Shown: in pieces, positions 8,291 to 17,454 of the stretch
Numbering within the stretch: position 1 is the first letter of the stretch
Layout: each line of letters starts with the position of its first letter
Source of the DNA: Sporosarcina jeotgali
GTDB taxonomy: Bacteria; Bacillota; Bacilli; Bacillales_A; Planococcaceae
Direction: 5' to 3'
DNA: 64,000 bases
NCBI RefSeq assembly: GCF_033304595.1
Contig: NZ_CP116341.1
Span: forward strand, 539,001-603,000
Translations under genes and position numbers: made by a program
Notes under the pieces: model-generated
The model's input: the letters and a program-made list of their open reading frames with translations, nothing else
The model's database searches: none
What the model was told of the DNA's origin: nothing

Positions 8291-9862
8291 TCAGTTAACT
8301 TTCAACAATGAGGAAAGGCAATACGCAGTTTCTATCTCTTCAGCAGGCAGTGGTTTGCTGAACAAGTACCCTTGACCAAATTGACAGCCGCACTCTGCTA
8401 GAATTGATGATTGGCCTTCCTCTTCGATTCCTTCAGCAATAAGCTCCATATCGAGGTTGCGACCCATATCGATAATCGTTTGTACAATGGATTGAATCGG
8501 TGGATGAGTCAGCATCTCCATAGTAAAGGACCGGTCAATTTTCAGATAATCAATTGGTAAAAATCCAAGCTTGCTTAAAGAAGAATATCCTGTTCCAAAG
8601 TCATCAATGGCTAATTTCACGCCAAGTGCACGTATTTCCTCGATAATGCGTACAGACTCGTAATCATCCTGCATCATGGACTCGGTAATTTCCAATATGA
8701 GCAGATGAGGAGGAAACTGCGTGATTTCGAGAACGTCTCTGACGACACTCGGGAATTGCGGGTTTCTGAACTGGCGAATAGAGACATTTACTGCAAGACC
8801 TAACGTGTCATTTAAATAATGCCATTGTTTTACTTGTTCACACGCAGATTCTAACACCCATGTACCAATTTCGTTGATCAATCCTGAACGCTCTGCCACG
8901 GGGATGAAATCTCCAGGCGGGATAAGTCCCAAGTCAGGGTGTTTCCAGCGCACCAGCGCCTCAAAACTTTTAAGGCGTCCAGTTGACAAGTCAATGACAG
9001 GCTGGTAGTGGACGAGTAATTGTTCCGTTTCACATGCATTCCGGAGGTCATTTTCCAGGATCAATTGTTTCTGGTCATCATCTTCTGCCAGCTGGGAGAA
9101 TACTTTGTAGCTGTTGCCGCCTGCCTCTTTTGCCCGATACATAGCCCGGTCCGCGTTTTTTAATAATGTCACTGAATCTGAACCGTGTTCGGGAAGGTGG
9201 CTGATACCGATACTTGCAGAGGTATATAGCAATGTGTTGTTGACTTCGAACGGTTCTTTAAACGCATTGAGTATCTGCTCGGCAATTTCAACAGCTCTTG
9301 AATTAGGCAATTCAGATACAATGACGAACTCATCGCCACCGTGACGAAACACTTGTGCTCCCATTGGAATTGCTTGTTTCAGACGTATACTGACCATTTT
9401 TATGAATATATCTCCCGACAAATGGCCCATCGTGTCATTGATGGACTTGAAACGATCGAGGTCGATAAATAGAATGGCAAGCTCTGAACGTTTTGCAGCC
9501 ATTTTGTCGAGGACTTGAAAAAGTCTGTAACGGTTTTGAAGACCTGTCAGAAAGTCGTGATTGGCATTATAGTCCAATTCAATATTGGACAGTGTCAGCT
9601 TCTGATGAATCTTGTCATTCTCAATCAGCTGCTTTTGCAAAGAAGAGGCCGTTCTTTCCGTTTTTTGAATCAAATATATGAAAATCGGTATAGAGAATAG
9701 AAGCATAATACTGGTCCCTAATAGGTTGTACCAAATCTTGTTTTTAAAGTCCAGATGATAAAACTGAATGAGCAGTTCTTCACAAATAATTGGCAGAAGA
9801 ACTACAAAGATAATGAGTAAAAAAAGACGCTTATATTTAAAACGCTGTGTCGTAAGCTCCAT
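8291..9862 (-). CDS. Membrane-bound GGDEF-EAL protein (cyclic di-GMP turnover)
   Basis: 523 residues. Two N-terminal membrane helices (about 13-33 and 43-65) flank a very short extracytoplasmic loop and are followed by a short coiled linker. The GGDEF domain carries an intact HGGDEF active site plus the LFIDLDRFKSINDTMGH metal/nucleotide motif. The EAL domain carries the intact FEALVRW signature and the later DDFGTGYSS and KIDRSF motifs. Both halves thus look catalytically competent, so the net activity (synthesis or breakdown of c-di-GMP) cannot be predicted. There is no PAS or other sensor domain. The ribosome site is weak (GGCGGTC). Confidence 0.92.
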   Translation of the reverse strand: MELTTQRFKYKRLFLLIIFVVLLPIICEELLIQFYHLDFKNKIWYNLLGTSIMLLFSIPIFIYLIQKTERTASSLQKQLIENDKIHQKLTLSNIELDYNANHDFLTGLQNRYRLFQVLDKMAAKRSELAILFIDLDRFKSINDTMGHLSGDIFIKMVSIRLKQAIPMGAQVFRHGGDEFVIVSELPNSRAVEIAEQILNAFKEPFEVNNTLLYTSASIGISHLPEHGSDSVTLLKNADRAMYRAKEAGGNSYKVFSQLAEDDDQKQLILENDLRNACETEQLLVHYQPVIDLSTGRLKSFEALVRWKHPDLGLIPPGDFIPVAERSGLINEIGTWVLESACEQVKQWHYLNDTLGLAVNVSIRQFRNPQFPSVVRDVLEITQFPPHLLILEITESMMQDDYESVRIIEEIRALGVKLAIDDFGTGYSSLSKLGFLPIDYLKIDRSFTMEMLTHPPIQSIVQTIIDMGRNLDMELIAEGIEEEGQSSILAECGCQFGQGYLFSKPLPAEEIETAYCLSSLLKVN

Positions 9863-10173
9863 ATATTGACCGCCATTCTAAAGGTAATGTGAAGAATTGA
9901 AGTTAATGGGAAAACATCCATCGGAAGGATATACGTCATGTATCGACAAATTTCGAGACATATGAATAGGAACATTTGATTATGATTTATGGAAAATGCT
10001 AAATTAATTAATTTTATTTCCTTGTGACGTTAGTCTTGAACGTCTATTGGAAAAGAATGGAAACGTAAAATATGTTATTATTAAACTGAAAAATAAATAT
10101 ATTTGTGCAGATGATTTTTCCATTTAACTAATTCTTTAGGAACAACAAATTGAGAGAAGAGGTGGAGAACGAT
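9863..10173. other. Intergenic region between divergent GGDEF-EAL and ugpB-like genes
   Basis: AT-rich, no convincing ORF. A weak plus-strand promoter candidate is TTGGAA (10047-10052), 18 bp, TATGTT (10071-10076). TGGAAACGTAAAA inside the spacer loosely resembles half of a CcpA cre site, but I would not call it one. Confidence 0.4.
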
Positions 10174-11559
10174 ATGAGGAAAATGCTGAATGCTGTTTTG
10201 CTTATCGTAACAATCTTAACTCTGGGTGTTCTTACTGCTTGTACAAATAAGGTATCCGACACACCGGACGGGAATCCGGAAACAGGAAAAGATCCTTCTC
10301 AGTCTGACACAGATCAGCCAAACGCATCGGATATGAAAACACCTTCCATTAAATTTTGGCACAGTTTGTCTGGTGAAGAACAAGTAGCCTTAGAAAGCAT
10401 CGTGGAAGGATTTAATGAATCACAAGATCAGGTTGAAGTGACCGCTGAATTTCAAGTCGGCTATGAAAAAGCGATGGAGAAATGGCAGCAAGTGAGCGGA
10501 AAGAAAGAGGCGCCTGCATTAATTCAAATAGAAGATCTAGATACAAAATCTATGTTAGACAGTGGTAAAGGCGAGCCGATACAAACGTTGGCGGATAGTG
10601 GCGGGATTGACATCACTGGGTTAGACGCTGCTGTTTTGAACCATTACAACTATCAGGACAAATTGGTTTCCATTCCTTTAACTGCGTCAATACCGATGAT
10701 GGTTTACAACAAAGATCTATTCGAAGAGGCAGGACTCGATTCGGAAAAAGGACCTGAATTGATTTCTGAACTGATCCATTCAGGGGAGACTTTGACAACC
10801 GATCAAGCAACAGGATTTTCAATTCCCTCTGAGGGCTGGCTTTTTGAAAACTGGCTCGCGATTATAGGCGGCGAGTATGTCAACGAGCGTAACGGCCGGG
10901 CGGGAAATGCGACAAAGGCTGAATTCAGCAGCGATGCAGGACGTCTGGTATTCCGTACATTACAGGATATGAATGAAGCCGGGACATTCAAAAGCTTTGG
11001 ACCGGACTGGGAGGATACACGCGATGCGTTTGTTTCCGAAAAGACGGCAATCTATCTAGAATCTTCGTCTCATATCGAAAAAGTAATGTCCGACGCAGCA
11101 TTTGATGTGGACGTTGCCTTTGTGCCAGGAGGAGATGAGTTAAGAAGAGAAGGCGTAATCACCAGCGGCTCATCCGTATGGGTGTCAAACGAAATTGACA
11201 ATGAGCAGCGAGAAGGGGCTCTTACGTTTCTCACTTACTTTTTAACGCCAGAAGTTCAAGCGGAATGGCATGTGAAAACCGGTTATTTAGCCAGCAACCC
11301 GAAAGCGTATGAAGAAGAAACAGTTCAAATGAAATGGGAAAACCAGCCTTACTATCAAGCAGTGATAGATCAGCTGCACGACGCAGAATCTTCTCCTGTA
11401 AACCAAGGTGCTCTGTTCACGGCGCATCGTGAATCCCGGCAGGCCATTGTCACCGCATTGGAAAAGATGTACGAAGGGAAGGAGTATCAGGCAGCACTTG
11501 CAGAAGCAGCTGATCGAACGAATACTGCAATTGAAAAAGGAAATGCTAAAGGAGAATAA
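10174..11559 (+). CDS. ABC transporter substrate-binding lipoprotein, UgpB-like (copy 1)
   Basis: 461 residues from ATG 10174, with GAGGTGGAG upstream. The signal peptide ends in a lipobox (LTAC, Cys at about 23), followed by a charged low-complexity linker and a family 1 solute-binding fold (IKFWHSLSGEEQVALESIV). It is clearly paralogous to the lipoprotein at 16038: both share FWH, the GGEYVN-NGR segment and a similar C-terminus. It lies upstream of the glpQ/ugp island, suggesting glycerol-3-phosphate or glycerophosphodiester binding. It is not adjacent to permease genes and has its own terminator, so it may feed the same UgpAE permease with another ligand (inference). Confidence 0.85.
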   Translation: MRKMLNAVLLIVTILTLGVLTACTNKVSDTPDGNPETGKDPSQSDTDQPNASDMKTPSIKFWHSLSGEEQVALESIVEGFNESQDQVEVTAEFQVGYEKAMEKWQQVSGKKEAPALIQIEDLDTKSMLDSGKGEPIQTLADSGGIDITGLDAAVLNHYNYQDKLVSIPLTASIPMMVYNKDLFEEAGLDSEKGPELISELIHSGETLTTDQATGFSIPSEGWLFENWLAIIGGEYVNERNGRAGNATKAEFSSDAGRLVFRTLQDMNEAGTFKSFGPDWEDTRDAFVSEKTAIYLESSSHIEKVMSDAAFDVDVAFVPGGDELRREGVITSGSSVWVSNEIDNEQREGALTFLTYFLTPEVQAEWHVKTGYLASNPKAYEEETVQMKWENQPYYQAVIDQLHDAESSPVNQGALFTAHRESRQAIVTALEKMYEGKEYQAALAEAADRTNTAIEKGNAKGE

Positions 11560-11650
11560 TAGAAGGGGATTGGACTGCATAAAGTTGTAAAGCTGCTTAT
11601 GTTTGACTAAAGAAAATCAGCGCGTGCTAGTTCTCTCTACGAAAAATTCC

Positions 11651-11702
11651 AGAGCCGTTTCGAAATGTCAGTTCATGACTTTTCGGAACGGCTCTTTTTT
11701 TT
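11651..11702 (+). terminator. Terminator after ugpB copy 1
   Basis: AGAGCCGTTTCGAAA pairs with TTTTCGGAACGGCTCT and is followed by a T run. Confidence 0.88.
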
Positions 11703-11878
11703 GAGCCGATTAATCCATAAGAAGGAGCTGCGCCGCTTATGGGTTATTTAATTGAATTCATATCTTGAAAAGGACTCTGGCCGAATCTGACTAGAGCTTT
11801 TCTGAGATCGGTTAAAGTAATAAATTTGGATATGGCAGAGAATGTTAGCATACATTATATTGTGCATGTTCAGAAAAT
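11703..11878. other. Intergenic region between ugpB copy 1 and glpQ
   Basis: AT-rich sequence between convergent genes. I see no ORF, and no clear second terminator for the minus-strand glpQ gene. Confidence 0.4.
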
Positions 11879-12751
11879 TTAATCACCTTCAGGATCTTGG
11901 TTTAAAAGCTGGAGGATCAGGTCGGGCTTATCAGTGAAAACGCCATCTATTCCCATCGAGAAAAGAGAAGAAAATTGTTCTCTTTCATTGACGGTAAAAG
12001 GATGGATAGCAAGCCCTGCTTGGTGGACTGCATCTACGAGCTGTTCCGTAACGGCGGTTGCATTTACTCCGATCCCGGATGCGTAGTGAGTGACTTGTTT
12101 CAGTTTTGAAGATGACAAATTCGCTTTTTTCTTAAATGAATAGAGTTGAATTAAAGGAGTTTCGGGACTCAATTCATGTACTTTTTTCAGGCTGTCACTG
12201 CTGAAGGATTGAATGATTACTTTCGGAATTGAGTCCTCTCGGTTTAACAGATCATGCCCCGCCAACTGGTCAATAAGCTGCTGTTCGATGCCGGGATATC
12301 GATCAGGAGACTTGATTTCAATATAGTAATTGGTTTGGTCACCGAATTCACGAAGTACTTGTTCCAAAGAAGGGACTCGAAGACTTGAGAATCTTTGCGA
12401 AGCGAATTCGTTCGTCGGCTGGTTGAATTCGTCGGCAGGTTTGAAAGCGCCTAAGGTATCGGAAGTGATTTCATCAATCTCCAATTCACTGCCGTTCAAT
12501 TCAATTGAATCATTGTGAAGAACAACCAGTTTACCGTCTTTTGTCCGGTGCAGATCGAGTTCAATATAATGGGCGCCCATATCGATCGCCAGCTCGTAAG
12601 AAGGAAATGTGTGAGCGGGCGCATAGGCAGAAGCCCCGCGATGAGCAATGACTAGAAAAGGTTCTTCGGGCAGGGCAACAGGCTTTTGGTAATCGGAAGA
12701 GCAGCCGGAAAGCAAAAGAATGAGTAAACTGGCAACCTTTAAAACCTTCAA
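11879..12751 (-). CDS. glpQ: Glycerophosphodiester phosphodiesterase lipoprotein
   Basis: 290 residues. TTG start at 12749-12751 with GGAGG nine bases upstream. A short signal peptide ends in a lipobox (LLSGCSS). The GDPD TIM barrel begins with the HRGASAYAPAHT catalytic motif, followed by ELDLHRTKDGKLVVLHND (metal-binding Glu/Asp and second His) and YIEIKSP. It hydrolyses glycerophosphodiesters to glycerol-3-phosphate and an alcohol outside the membrane. The product fits the divergent Ugp importer, and the shared upstream region carries PhoP-type boxes. Confidence 0.9.
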   Translation of the reverse strand: MKVLKVASLLILLLSGCSSDYQKPVALPEEPFLVIAHRGASAYAPAHTFPSYELAIDMGAHYIELDLHRTKDGKLVVLHNDSIELNGSELEIDEITSDTLGAFKPADEFNQPTNEFASQRFSSLRVPSLEQVLREFGDQTNYYIEIKSPDRYPGIEQQLIDQLAGHDLLNREDSIPKVIIQSFSSDSLKKVHELSPETPLIQLYSFKKKANLSSSKLKQVTHYASGIGVNATAVTEQLVDAVHQAGLAIHPFTVNEREQFSSLFSMGIDGVFTDKPDLILQLLNQDPEGD

Positions 12752-12777
12752 AGTGATGTCCTCCGATTCTATTGAAA

Positions 12778-12815
12778 TGTAAAGCGCATGTAAAGAAGAT
12801 GTTAACTTATGTAAA
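12778..12815. promoter_or_regulatory. PhoP (Pho regulon) box array
   Basis: On the minus strand, TTAACA (12800-12805), TTTACA (12789-12794) and TTTACA (12778-12783) stand at exact 11-bp intervals. A fourth TTTACA (12810-12815) is offset by 10 bp. This is the spacing of Bacillus PhoP direct repeats, TT(A/T/C)ACA with 5-bp gaps. It lies between glpQ and ugpC, both typical phosphate-starvation genes, and could serve either. TAAAAT at 12836-12841 is a possible -10 for ugpC. Confidence 0.7.
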
Positions 12816-12906
12816 TAGTGCGAAAACCTGTTACGTAAAATGATACCATGACCTTGTTAAGAGTGACAGGTCAGATGGAAGTTGACTACCCGAAAGGATG
12901 GATTGG

Positions 12907-14040
12907 ATGAAAAGAGTCGAACTGATTGACGTGTCAAAGTCTTATGACAAACAAGTCGATGTGATTTCGAATATCGACGTAACGATCGAACCCGGAGAAT
13001 TTTTTGTGCTGGTCGGTCCTTCTGGGTGCGGTAAGAGCACGATGCTGCGGATGATCGCCGGCCTGGAAGAGATTACAGATGGAGTACTTCAAATCGGCGG
13101 GAAAATCGCAAATCATTTATCTCCTGACAAGCGCGAGCTATCGATGGTCTTTCAAAACTATGCGCTTTATCCACATCTAACCGTTCGTCAAAATATAACA
13201 TTTGGGCTCGATGTTAAGAAAGTGAAGAAAGCTGTGCAAACAGAAAGGGCGAACGAAGTCGCAGAGATGCTCGGGTTAACCGGTTTTTTGAAACGGAAAC
13301 CGCGCGAACTTTCAGGAGGACAGCGGCAGCGGGTTGCGCTTGCACGTGCGATTGTGAGTGAAGCGCCAATTTGTTTAATGGATGAGCCTCTTTCTAACTT
13401 GGATGCGAAGCTGAGAGCGCATATGAGGACAGAGATTCGCAGAATTCAGCGTAAACTCGGCATTACGATGATCTACGTAACGCACGACCAAGTGGAAGCG
13501 ATGACGATGGGTGACCGGATTATGATTCTGCATGAAGGAAAGATCCAGCAAGTCGGAAAGCCCGTCGACATCTACAACTTCCCAGCAAATCCTTTTGTTG
13601 CGACGTTTATCGGATCACCGCCGATGAATGTCAGTCCAGCTAGAATGGAACCGACGAAATCAGGGATTTTCATTGAGGATACAATTCATATCCCGATGAA
13701 TGAAGACCAATTGATTGCGAGTTCTGCAAGGTCGCTGCTCGCAGGAATTCGGCCCGAGCAAATAAAACCGGTTCTAACAGGAAGTGAAGTCGGGAATAAG
13801 ATACAAGTTGAAGTGACGAATGTAGAGATTTTAGGGAATGAGACTGTATTTTCATTCCAAGTAGGGCAGCGGGAATGGATGGCAAAATGGAGTGGCCAAT
13901 GGGATATTGCGATTGGCGATCATGTTCCGATTTTGTTAGGTTCTGAATTCTTCTGTGTATTCGATGAAGAGACGGGAGAGCTGATCCGTAAACCTGAAGG
14001 TCTTGAGCACCTTTCGATTGCGAAAGAGGTGAGCTTATGA
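12907..14040 (+). CDS. ugpC: Sn-glycerol-3-phosphate ABC transporter ATP-binding protein
   Basis: 377 residues, MalK/UgpC class. Walker A GPSGCGKST, signature LSGGQRQR, Walker B ICLMDEP and switch VTHDQ are all intact; the C-terminal TOBE/OB region runs from about 240. ATG 12907 is preferred over 12898 because GAAAGG gives proper spacing only to the second. It overlaps the permease gene by four bases (ATGA). It energises the UgpAE permease. UgpC-type ATPases can be shared between sugar importers. Confidence 0.88.
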   Translation: MKRVELIDVSKSYDKQVDVISNIDVTIEPGEFFVLVGPSGCGKSTMLRMIAGLEEITDGVLQIGGKIANHLSPDKRELSMVFQNYALYPHLTVRQNITFGLDVKKVKKAVQTERANEVAEMLGLTGFLKRKPRELSGGQRQRVALARAIVSEAPICLMDEPLSNLDAKLRAHMRTEIRRIQRKLGITMIYVTHDQVEAMTMGDRIMILHEGKIQQVGKPVDIYNFPANPFVATFIGSPPMNVSPARMEPTKSGIFIEDTIHIPMNEDQLIASSARSLLAGIRPEQIKPVLTGSEVGNKIQVEVTNVEILGNETVFSFQVGQREWMAKWSGQWDIAIGDHVPILLGSEFFCVFDEETGELIRKPEGLEHLSIAKEVSL

Positions 14041-14939
14041 CGGCAGTTCGAGCTCCTGGTATGTGGAAACGTTCTTCCGATGTGCGTGTTGGATTTTTAT
14101 ATCTGCTGCCATCCATCATCTTATTTGCAGTATTCCTATTTTATCCGATGATCCGGACGATTTATCTAAGTTTCTTTTTGACTGATCAAAACGGCAACGC
14201 CGCGGTCAATGTCGGCTTCGAAAACTACAGCTACTTGCTCACATCAATGGAATTTTTGAATAGTATGAAGGCAACCGGGTTATTTGTCTTATATACAGTG
14301 CCCATCGGAATTATTCTAGCATTATTTTTCGCGTTGCTCGCAAATGAGAAATTGAAAGGAATCGGCTTTTTCAGAACGATGTATTCGTCGACGATGGGGA
14401 TATCTGTTGCGGCATCTTCAGTGATCTGGTTATTTCTGTTTCATCCAAGCGTAGGGTTATTCAATCGGATCCTGCTCGCCATTAATCTCCCGCAAATTCA
14501 GTGGCTGCTGGATCCGGAGTGGGCACTGCTGTCAATTGCAATCTCCACGATTTGGATGAACACCGGATTCTCGTTTCTGATTCTTCTTGGAGGATTGCAG
14601 AATATCGATGAGCATCTGTATGAAAGCTCACGAATTGACGGAGCGGACTACTTTTACAGACTTCGGCGTATTACGATTCCCATGCTGTCCCCAACATTAT
14701 TTTTCATCATCACGATTTCTTTGATCAATGCGTTCCAGACCTTTGGCCAAATTGATATTTTGACGAAAGGCGGGCCTTCCCAATCGACAAACCTGATTGT
14801 CTACTCGATTTATCGGGAAGCGTTCATCAATTATCAGTTTGGAACTGCCAGTGCGCAAGCGGTCATTCTTTTTATCATCATCCTGGCAGTTACGATCCTT
14901 CAATTTAAGCTTCTCGAAAAGAAGGTGCATTATCAGTGA
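14037..14939 (+). CDS. ugpA: Glycerol-3-phosphate-type ABC permease, UgpA
   Basis: 300 residues with six predicted membrane helices. The cytoplasmic EAA coupling loop is seen as ESSRIDGADYFYRLRRITIP. It starts at ATG 14037, overlapping the ugpC stop by four bases, and ends overlapping ugpE, so it is translationally coupled. Family assignment (MalF/UgpA class) is firm; the exact ligand comes from context with glpQ and the Pho boxes. Confidence 0.87.
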   Translation: MTAVRAPGMWKRSSDVRVGFLYLLPSIILFAVFLFYPMIRTIYLSFFLTDQNGNAAVNVGFENYSYLLTSMEFLNSMKATGLFVLYTVPIGIILALFFALLANEKLKGIGFFRTMYSSTMGISVAASSVIWLFLFHPSVGLFNRILLAINLPQIQWLLDPEWALLSIAISTIWMNTGFSFLILLGGLQNIDEHLYESSRIDGADYFYRLRRITIPMLSPTLFFIITISLINAFQTFGQIDILTKGGPSQSTNLIVYSIYREAFINYQFGTASAQAVILFIIILAVTILQFKLLEKKVHYQ

Positions 14940-15754
14940 GAGACTCGACGCTTAAGAAAGTCTGGATTTACTTTTTATTGATCGTTACTTCGCTTATGGT
15001 GTTCTTCCCTGTGTTGTATGCGTTCATGATTTCGTTTATGAGCGGACCGGAAATTTTACAAGGACGATTTTTCCCGGAAGTCTTCAAGTTTGATAACTAT
15101 GTGAAGGTGTTCGATAGACTTCCGCTGATGAACTACTTGTTGAACAGTTTCATCGTGTCGCTGACTGTGATGTTCGGGCAATTAGTCGTTTGCAGTCTGG
15201 CGGCCTATGCGTTTGTATTCATCCCATTTAAAGGAAGGGATTTCGTATTCTTCTTATTCATCTCGACGATGATGATTCCGTGGGAAGCGACGATGATCCC
15301 GAACTTCTTCACGATTCAAAAGCTCGACTGGCTGAATACGTATCAAGGGATGTCGTTGCCGTTTTTCGCGCTCGCATTCGGAACGTTCTTGCTGCGCCAG
15401 CATTTTAAAACGATTCCGAAAGAGTTGCAAGAGGCGTCGCAAATTGCAGGTCTCGGCAGGTTTGCATTCTTTTGGAAAGTGATTTTGCCAGTCTCGAAAA
15501 CGAGTCTGGTCACACTAGGGGCATATGGGTTCCTGACGACGTGGAATATGTACTTGTGGCCGCTGCTGATCACGACGAATAGTTCGGTGCGAACGGTTCA
15601 AATTGGACTAAAGCAGCTGCAGTCTCAGGAGATGTCAACCGATTGGGGGGTGGTCATGGCTGGTGTCATCGTCGTCATCATTCCGACGTTATTGCTGTTG
15701 TTTATCGGACAAAAGCAACTTCAGAAAGGGTTGTCGCAGGGGGCTTTGAAGTGA
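14936..15754 (+). CDS. ugpE: Glycerol-3-phosphate-type ABC permease, UgpE
   Basis: 272 residues from GTG 14936, overlapping the ugpA stop (GTGA). Six membrane helices, with EAA loop QEASQIAGLGRFAFFWKVILP. It is the MalG/UgpE-class partner of the preceding permease. The operon then pauses for about 280 bp before the second ugpB gene; that gap contains a structured element. Confidence 0.87.
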   Translation: MRDSTLKKVWIYFLLIVTSLMVFFPVLYAFMISFMSGPEILQGRFFPEVFKFDNYVKVFDRLPLMNYLLNSFIVSLTVMFGQLVVCSLAAYAFVFIPFKGRDFVFFLFISTMMIPWEATMIPNFFTIQKLDWLNTYQGMSLPFFALAFGTFLLRQHFKTIPKELQEASQIAGLGRFAFFWKVILPVSKTSLVTLGAYGFLTTWNMYLWPLLITTNSSVRTVQIGLKQLQSQEMSTDWGVVMAGVIVVIIPTLLLLFIGQKQLQKGLSQGALK

Positions 15755-15847
15755 AGGTGTTAGCTAACGGTGTTGCTTAGTACAAAATGTGCTCTCAACG
15801 CTTCGCTTTTGTTCGCAAAAGCCGTTCTTCGTTACGGCTTTCACTGC

Positions 15848-15949
15848 AGGTGGACGCGGGCCTACAGGATGTAGGTCATGCAACCGTTGCGGCAGGACGC
15901 TGCGAACTTAGGTTGTTACCATAGCTGATTCCTAAGGAGACGCCACCTC
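15848..15949. repeat. Structured multi-hairpin intergenic element
   Basis: An outer arm AGGTGG (15848-15853) pairs with CCACCT (15944-15949). Inside are three hairpins: CCTACA/TGTAGG (15861-15875), GCAAC/GTTGC (15880-15890) and TTAGG/CCTAA (15908-15935). It is GC-richer than its flanks. The shape recalls the dispersed palindromic intergenic elements found in many Bacillales, or an mRNA-processing/stabilising structure between ugpE and ugpB. Confidence 0.5.
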
Positions 15950-16037
15950 CCGTTTCGAACAACGGATATTGTGTGACTAAGCAATTCCAAAATGAGGAAC
16001 ATAAAGATGAAAACTTTGAGACGGGGTGTAGAGGAAG

Positions 16038-17408
16038 ATGAGGAAAACTGTGAAGCTTATGTTATTATTTTTAACGATAATTAGTTTGGCGGTACTTGCA
16101 GCATGTACGAATAGTGACTCCAGCACGAAAAGTGAGGGCACTAAGGAAGACGGCAGCAAAGGCGAAGCGACAAAGACAGAGGATGGAAAAGTGTCGATTG
16201 AGTTTTGGCACGCGATGTCGGGAACCGGGCAAACTTCGTTGGATGAAATCGTTGCGAACTTCAATGATTCCCAAGATAAATATGAAGTAAAAGCTGAATT
16301 CCAAGGGACCTATGAAGAATCATTGACGAAACTGCGCAGTGTTGGCGGAACGAAAGATGCTCCTGCTATCACGCAAGTCTTTGAAATCGGTACGAAGTAT
16401 ATGATTGACAGCGGTTATATTGAGCCGATCCAGAAGTTTATCGACAAGAATAATTTCAATGCAGATGAGCTCGAACAGAACATCTTGAACTACTACAAAG
16501 TGGACGATGAGTTGTATTCCATGCCTTTTAACTCTTCGACGCCAGTGATGATTTATAACAAAGAAGCGTTTAAAGAAGCTGGACTTGATCCAGAAAAAGC
16601 ACCTGAAACGTTTTCTGAAGTGATCGATGCAGCTGCTAAGTTGAAAAAAGGGGAAATGTACGGATTCTCGATGCTGACATACGGCTGGTTCTTTGAGCAA
16701 TTACTCGCAACACAGGGCGGCGAGTATGTGAATGAAGACAACGGCCGTACTGGAGATGCAACTGAAGCTGCATTCGACAGTGATGAAGGACGGCTGGTAT
16801 TTGAAACGCTTGATACGATGAATAAAGCGGGCACGTTCGGTAACTTCGGAACAAACTGGGATGACATCCGTGCGGCATTTGCTTCTAAGAAAGTCGCAAT
16901 GTATTTGGACTCATCTGCAGGTGTTGCGGGAGCAATCGATACAGCGCCATTTGAAGTCGGAGTTGCTTATATTCCATATGCTGATGAAGTGAAGCGCAAT
17001 GGAGTCGTCATTGGAGGGGCATCGCTTTGGATGTCGAAAGGAATTGCTGAAGAGGAGCAAGACGCTGCTTGGGAATTCATGCAATACTTAACGACGCCTG
17101 AAGTTCAGGCGAAGTGGCATTTGGATACTGGTTATTTTGCAATCAACCCGAAAGCATATGATGAAGAAAACGTGAAAGAGAAGTGGGCGGAGTTCCCTCA
17201 ATATAAAGTGACTGTGGATCAGCTTCAAGATACGGTGCCAGGTTACGCAACTCAAGGTGCACTCATCTCCGTGTTCCCGGAGTCGCGCCAGCAAATTGTA
17301 ACGGCACTTGAAGACATGTATCAAGGCAAAGATCCGGCGGAAGCATTGAAACAAGCAGCTGAAGGTACGAATCGTGCGATTGAAGTTGCGAATAAAACGA
17401 AAAAGTAA
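16038..17408 (+). CDS. ugpB: ABC transporter substrate-binding lipoprotein, UgpB-like (copy 2)
   Basis: 456 residues. Signal peptide with lipobox LAAC (Cys about 22), acidic/Lys linker, then a family 1 binding fold (IEFWHAMSGTGQTSLDEIV, YGWFFEQLLATQGGEYVNE). It is last in the ugpC-A-E-B order, so it is the probable cognate binding protein. Paralogous along its whole length to the lipoprotein at 10174. GAGGAAG lies close to the start. Terminator at 17414. Confidence 0.88.
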   Translation: MRKTVKLMLLFLTIISLAVLAACTNSDSSTKSEGTKEDGSKGEATKTEDGKVSIEFWHAMSGTGQTSLDEIVANFNDSQDKYEVKAEFQGTYEESLTKLRSVGGTKDAPAITQVFEIGTKYMIDSGYIEPIQKFIDKNNFNADELEQNILNYYKVDDELYSMPFNSSTPVMIYNKEAFKEAGLDPEKAPETFSEVIDAAAKLKKGEMYGFSMLTYGWFFEQLLATQGGEYVNEDNGRTGDATEAAFDSDEGRLVFETLDTMNKAGTFGNFGTNWDDIRAAFASKKVAMYLDSSAGVAGAIDTAPFEVGVAYIPYADEVKRNGVVIGGASLWMSKGIAEEEQDAAWEFMQYLTTPEVQAKWHLDTGYFAINPKAYDEENVKEKWAEFPQYKVTVDQLQDTVPGYATQGALISVFPESRQQIVTALEDMYQGKDPAEALKQAAEGTNRAIEVANKTKK

Positions 17409-17413
17409 AGGTG

Positions 17414-17447
17414 ATGCGCTCCGCTTTGGCGGGGCGTATTTTTTTGT
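17414..17447 (+). terminator. Terminator of the ugp operon
   Basis: ATGCGCTCCGC pairs with GGCGGGGCGTAT and is followed by TTTTTTT. Confidence 0.8.
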
Positions 17448-17454
17448 CTTGGAA

